A stretch of DNA of 7,650 nt from Candidatus Omnitrophota bacterium (GTDB taxonomy: Bacteria; Omnitrophota; Gorgyraeia; 2-01-FULL-45-10): assembly GCA_026387165.1 (NCBI GenBank), contig JAPLMG010000235.1:1-7650 (forward strand), in the 5' to 3' direction. The notes under the pieces are model-generated. The model was given only the letters and a program-made list of their open reading frames with translations. It searched no databases and was not told the DNA's origin. A program made the position numbers and the translations under genes. This document shows positions 5,412-7,650 of the stretch, one piece after another (position 1 is the stretch's first letter; the number at the start of each line of letters is the position of its first letter).

Positions 5412-6707
5412 ATGCGTATATGCGTCATCGGCTCCGGATATGTAGGCCTCGTTACCGGTTCTTGTTTTGCGGACCTCGGCAATGATGTTATCTGCGTTGA
5501 TAACGACAAAAGCAAAGTCGCCGCATTAAAAAAAGGAACGATCCCTATCTACGAGCCGGGATTGAAAGAACTCGTCAAGCGCAATGTCAAAGAGGGCAGA
5601 CTCTCCTTTACCGGCTCTTTACAGGACGCCGTAAAGAAGTCCGAGATCATCTTTGTCTGTGTACCTACCCCTCCCAGGGATAACGGCGACGCCGACCTCA
5701 CGTATGTCGAGACCGTCTCTAAAGAGATCGCTCTCTCTCTGTCATCCTACAAATTGATCGTAGAGAAATCCACGGTTCCGGTGAATACCGGTGAATGGGT
5801 CGAGCGCACCATAAATGTGCACAATAAGCGTAAGATCGAATTCGACGTGGCGTCAAATCCTGAATTTCTAAAGGAAGGTTCCGCTATTAAGGATTTCATG
5901 AATCCGGACAGGATCGTTATCGGCGTTAAGAGTAAACGTGCGGCCGATATCCTTACGAAATTATACAAGCCCTTAAAGGCTCCGATAGTTGTTACGGATA
6001 TTAAATCCGCCGAAATAATAAAGCACGCCTCAAATTCATTCCTTGCCACAAAGATATCATTCATAAACTCGATAGCCAATATTTGCGAAAAGGTCGGCGC
6101 CGACGTCGTCGATGTTGCCAGAGGCATGGGCCTCGATAAGAGGATATCCAAGGACTTCTTGAGCGCCGGCATAGGCTTCGGCGGCTCATGTTTTCCCAAG
6201 GACCTGGCGGCCTTCGTCCACATAGCGGAAAAGATAGGTTATGATTTCGGGATATTGAAAGAGGTGCAGAAGGTTAATGATCATCAGAAGAGATCCGTTA
6301 TCAAAAGAATAGAAGAGCTTCTCTGGAACCTTCCGAAAAAGACGGTAGGGGTTCTGGGGCTCTCTTTTAAGCCCGGGACGGATGATCTAAGAGAAGCGCC
6401 GTCTTTAGAGATCATAGAGATGCTTAAGACAGAAGGTGTTTATGTGAAAGCCTTCGACCCCGTAGCCATGGGCAAGGCCAAGAAAACGCTGGGTGAAGGC
6501 GTGAAATTCTGTAAGGACGCTTACGAGGCGGCGAAGGAGAGCGACTGTCTCCTCATAGTGACGGAATGGAACGAATTCAAGAAGCTCGATTTCAAAAGAA
6601 TAAAGAAGCTGATGAGACAGCCTATAATCGTCGACGGAAGAAACATCTACGATCCGGCCCAGATGAAGAGGCTGGGGTTTAAATACGTAGGAATAGGTAG
6701 AGGCTAA
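5412..6707 (+). CDS. ugd: UDP-glucose 6-dehydrogenase
   Basis: The 431-residue cytoplasmic enzyme oxidises UDP-glucose to UDP-glucuronate with two NAD+ and is of normal family length. The N-terminal NAD-binding fold has GSGYVG (Gly7, Gly9, Gly12) and the acidic Asp30 that contacts the ribose. Substrate and catalytic residues are visible: EKSTVPVNTG (118-127), NPEFLKEG (149-156), Lys204 and Asn208 in IIKHASNSFLATK, and the thiohemiacetal cysteine Cys260 in GFGGSCFPKD with Lys263 and Asp264. The C-terminal domain carries GLSFKPGTDDLREAPS, which is typical of the UDP-sugar dehydrogenase family. The start is ATG 5412 with RBS AAGGA six bases upstream. UDP-ManNAc and UDP-GlcNAc dehydrogenases share the fold, but the close motif match favours UDP-glucose. 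It has its own promoter and possible operator, and it begins a run of sugar-nucleotide genes for surface polysaccharide. Confidence 0.94.
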   Translation: MRICVIGSGYVGLVTGSCFADLGNDVICVDNDKSKVAALKKGTIPIYEPGLKELVKRNVKEGRLSFTGSLQDAVKKSEIIFVCVPTPPRDNGDADLTYVETVSKEIALSLSSYKLIVEKSTVPVNTGEWVERTINVHNKRKIEFDVASNPEFLKEGSAIKDFMNPDRIVIGVKSKRAADILTKLYKPLKAPIVVTDIKSAEIIKHASNSFLATKISFINSIANICEKVGADVVDVARGMGLDKRISKDFLSAGIGFGGSCFPKDLAAFVHIAEKIGYDFGILKEVQKVNDHQKRSVIKRIEELLWNLPKKTVGVLGLSFKPGTDDLREAPSLEIIEMLKTEGVYVKAFDPVAMGKAKKTLGEGVKFCKDAYEAAKESDCLLIVTEWNEFKKLDFKRIKKLMRQPIIVDGRNIYDPAQMKRLGFKYVGIGRG

Positions 6708-6729
6708 TCTATCCAGGTTAAATATGTGG

Positions 6730-6798
6730 TGTCATACCCGCGAAAGCGGGTATCCATGCATCAACCTCGTCTGGATTCCCGCTTGCGCGGGAATGACA
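6730..6798. repeat. CATTCCCGC-family repeat pair between ugd and the RmlC-like gene
   Basis: Two 27-bp units face each other: 6730-6756 (TGTCATACCCGCGAAAGCGG...) and 6772-6798 (TGGATTCCCGCTTGCGCGGG...). They are reverse complements at 24 of 27 positions, and each forms its own hairpin (ACCCGC/GAAA/GCGGGT and TTCCCGC/TTGC/GCGGGAA). Related to the palindrome at 2714-2793. If translated, the block reads as the familiar spurious peptide SRLRGND, which creates a false upstream start for the next gene. It fills most of the 123-bp gap. Confidence 0.88.
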
Positions 6799-6803
6799 GA
6801 CGG

Positions 6804-6819
6804 GCTAATTTGGACAGCA
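6804..6819 (+). repeat. 16-bp motif shared with 1656-1671 (copy 2)
   Basis: GCTAATTTGGACAGCA is identical to the copy before the ROK kinase. It begins five bases after the end of the CATTCCCGC repeat and ends 11 nt before ATG 6831, leaving only the Shine-Dalgarno region between. In an RNA it would be part of the 5' leader. Confidence 0.6.
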
Positions 6820-6821
6820 AA

Positions 6822-6826
6822 GAGGG
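6822..6826 (+). promoter_or_regulatory. Ribosome binding site that places the RmlC-like start at 6831
   Basis: GAGGG at 6822-6826 lies 4 nt before ATG 6831. A longer in-frame reading begins at ATG 6726, but its first 35 codons are the palindromic repeat and the shared 16-bp motif. The cupin homology also begins only at MIKGVNV. Confidence 0.7.
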
Positions 6827-6830
6827 TCTT

Positions 6831-7277
6831 ATGATCAAAGGTGTCAACGTAAAAAAACTGAAGATAATTCGCGACGACCGCGGCCGTCTCATGGAGATAT
6901 TGCGCTCGGACGATAAGGTATTCAAGAAGTTCGGCCAGGTCTATATGACCACCGCCTATCCGGGAGTGGTAAAAGCGTGGCATTTTCATCAAAAACAAAA
7001 TGATAATTTTGCCTGTGTGCACGGCAAGATCAGGCTGGCATTATACGATGCGCGAAAAAATTCGCCTACTTACAGGGAAGTCAATGAATTTATACTATCC
7101 ACGGACGACCCGATCCTTGTTACGATCCCCAAGATGGTTTATCATGGATTTAAGGGCATAGCGGACTGTGAGTCTATAGTCATCAATACTCCGACCCTGC
7201 CTTACAATTACAAAAAACCGGATGAAGAGCGGATCGATGCTTACGATAACGATATCAAGTACGACTGGAAAAAGTAG
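6831..7277 (+). CDS. Short RmlC-like cupin (dTDP-4-dehydrorhamnose 3,5-epimerase family, divergent)
   Basis: The 148-residue product has the RmlC cupin pattern. DDRGRLMEI (15-23) comes near the start, then PGVVKAWHFHQ (44-54), where RmlC has the RGLHxQ motif with its catalytic histidine (here His51). VHGKIRLALYDARKNSPTYRE (63-83), IPKMVYHGFKGIADCE (99-114) and NDIKYDW (140-146) follow. It is shorter than canonical RmlC (about 180 residues). Arg, Gly and Leu of RGLH are replaced by Lys, Ala and Trp. The catalytic Tyr of the flYktt segment is absent (IVINTPT), and no clear equivalent of the active-site Lys is seen. The reaction may therefore be a different sugar-nucleotide epimerisation or isomerisation, not classical dTDP-L-rhamnose synthesis. 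An RmlA-like gene follows, which supports a dTDP-sugar role. Family assignment is firm; exact activity is not. Confidence 0.82.
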   Translation: MIKGVNVKKLKIIRDDRGRLMEILRSDDKVFKKFGQVYMTTAYPGVVKAWHFHQKQNDNFACVHGKIRLALYDARKNSPTYREVNEFILSTDDPILVTIPKMVYHGFKGIADCESIVINTPTLPYNYKKPDEERIDAYDNDIKYDWKK

Positions 7278-7289
7278 CACAATACTACT

Positions 7290-7361
7290 GTCATTGCGAG
7301 GAGGCCGAAGGCCGATTGCTTCGCCCGTCATTGCGAGGAGCGATAGCGACGAAGCAATCTC
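7290..7361. repeat. CATTGCGAG-family repeat, two units
   Basis: Unit one (7290-7322) has CATTGCGAGGAG, a GGCC/GAA/GGCC hairpin (7303-7313) and GATTGCTTC. Unit two (7327-7361) has CATTGCGAGGAG, CGATAGCG and GAAGCAATCTC. GATTGCTTC (7314-7322) and GAAGCAATC (7351-7359) are exact reverse complements, so the pair can fold together. The DNA after it to 7390 (GCTCGCAACAGGCTGCGCAATCTC) looks like further decayed repeat. No promoter is evident, so the next gene is probably read from upstream. Confidence 0.87.
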
Positions 7362-7408
7362 AAAGACGGGCTCGCAACAGGCTGCGCAATCTCAAAAAGG
7401 AAAATAAC

Positions 7409-7650
7409 ATGTCACTAAAAGGCGTTATACTTGCAGGCGGCCTCGGCAAGCGTCTCTACCCGCTGACAAAAATTACGGACAAACATTTGCTGCCTGTTTA
7501 CAACAAGCCGATGATCTATTATCCGATCCAGACGCTGGTCGATGCCGGTATAGAAAACATATTGATCGTTACGGGAGGAAATAACGCGGGAGAATTCCTG
7601 CGCCTTCTGGGTAACGGCAAGGATTTCGGGCTAAGGCATATAAACTACAC
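7409..7650 (+). CDS. Glucose-1-phosphate nucleotidyltransferase, RmlA-like (N-terminal part)
   Basis: The gene is cut by the right edge; 80 codons are visible. RBS AAGGA (7397-7401) lies 7 nt before ATG 7409. The N-terminus shows the sugar-nucleotide pyrophosphorylase signature: LAGGLGKRLYPLT (8-20), then DKHLLPVYNKPMIYYPI (24-40) with the phosphate-contacting Lys25. VDAGIENILIVTGG follows. By family, it joins glucose 1-phosphate with dTTP to give dTDP-glucose, the first step to dTDP-rhamnose and related sugars. The NNAGEFLRLLGNGKDFG stretch differs from classical RmlA (which has TTPED there) and resembles the shorter RmlA-like group seen in polysaccharide and archaeal-type clusters. The nucleotide used cannot be confirmed from this part. 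It probably forms a unit with the RmlC-like gene 131 bp upstream. Confidence 0.87.
   Translation, partial: MSLKGVILAGGLGKRLYPLTKITDKHLLPVYNKPMIYYPIQTLVDAGIENILIVTGGNNAGEFLRLLGNGKDFGLRHINY

Noticed and set aside
6726..6830. 35-residue N-terminal extension of the RmlC-like protein
   Set aside because: It is a translation of the CATTCCCGC repeat (SRLRGND-type peptide) and the shared 16-bp motif. The cupin homology and RBS point to ATG 6831.
7222..7407. Open frame across the end of the RmlC-like gene and the following gap
   Set aside because: It is out of frame with the cupin and then runs through CATTGCGAG repeats. The peptide is repeat-derived.

Overview
The window comes from a Gram-negative (LPS-bearing, two-membrane) bacterium: it encodes the outer-membrane LPS assembly protein LptD and several sugar-nucleotide enzymes. 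Frequent ATA and AGG codons and short palindromic repeats in almost every intergenic gap would fit an uncultured lineage such as Candidatus Omnitrophota. That placement is an inference from general style and I hold it at low confidence.

Layout. All genes are on the + strand. (1) Positions 1-1399 hold two tandem diguanylate cyclase (GGDEF) genes that overlap slightly. The first is cut by the window edge; the second has two membrane helices, a coiled coil, a GAF-like sensor domain and an intact GGEEF active site with an RxxD inhibitory site. (2) Positions 1400-1696 are non-coding and hold a degenerate CATTGCGAG-type repeat pair, a 131-bp block of G/C-rich hairpins, two promoter-like sites and a 16-bp motif that recurs near 6804. 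(3) 1697-2698 is a ROK-family sugar kinase. Its last residues are encoded by one arm of a large imperfect inverted repeat (2657-2852). (4) 2883-5204 is lptD. A CATTGCGAG repeat lies in frame inside its signal peptide. (5) 5205-5411 holds a cluster of GGGTCTGACCC palindromes that begins on the lptD stop codon and probably acts as a terminator. A good promoter and a perfect 23-bp palindrome just ahead of ugd follow it. (6) 5412-6707 is UDP-glucose 6-dehydrogenase. (7) 6831-7277 is a short RmlC-like cupin, and 7409 onward is the start of an RmlA-like nucleotidyltransferase. A different or repeated palindromic element precedes each.

How the genes fit together. LptD inserts LPS into the outer leaflet. 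Ugd makes UDP-glucuronate, and the RmlC/RmlA-like pair points to dTDP-sugar synthesis. Together they suggest a cell-surface polysaccharide or LPS region, continuing to the right of the window. The ROK kinase may feed phosphorylated hexose into the same pool. The cyclases would make c-di-GMP, which commonly controls surface polysaccharide, but nothing in the sequence links them directly.

The protein families are ordinary. The unusual part is the repeat landscape: at least four families of palindromic repeat in 7.6 kb with no transposase gene visible. Repeats form the signal-peptide n-region of lptD and the C-terminal tail of the ROK kinase, and one touches the lptD stop codon. I see no CRISPR array, tRNA, rRNA, phage gene or defence system.
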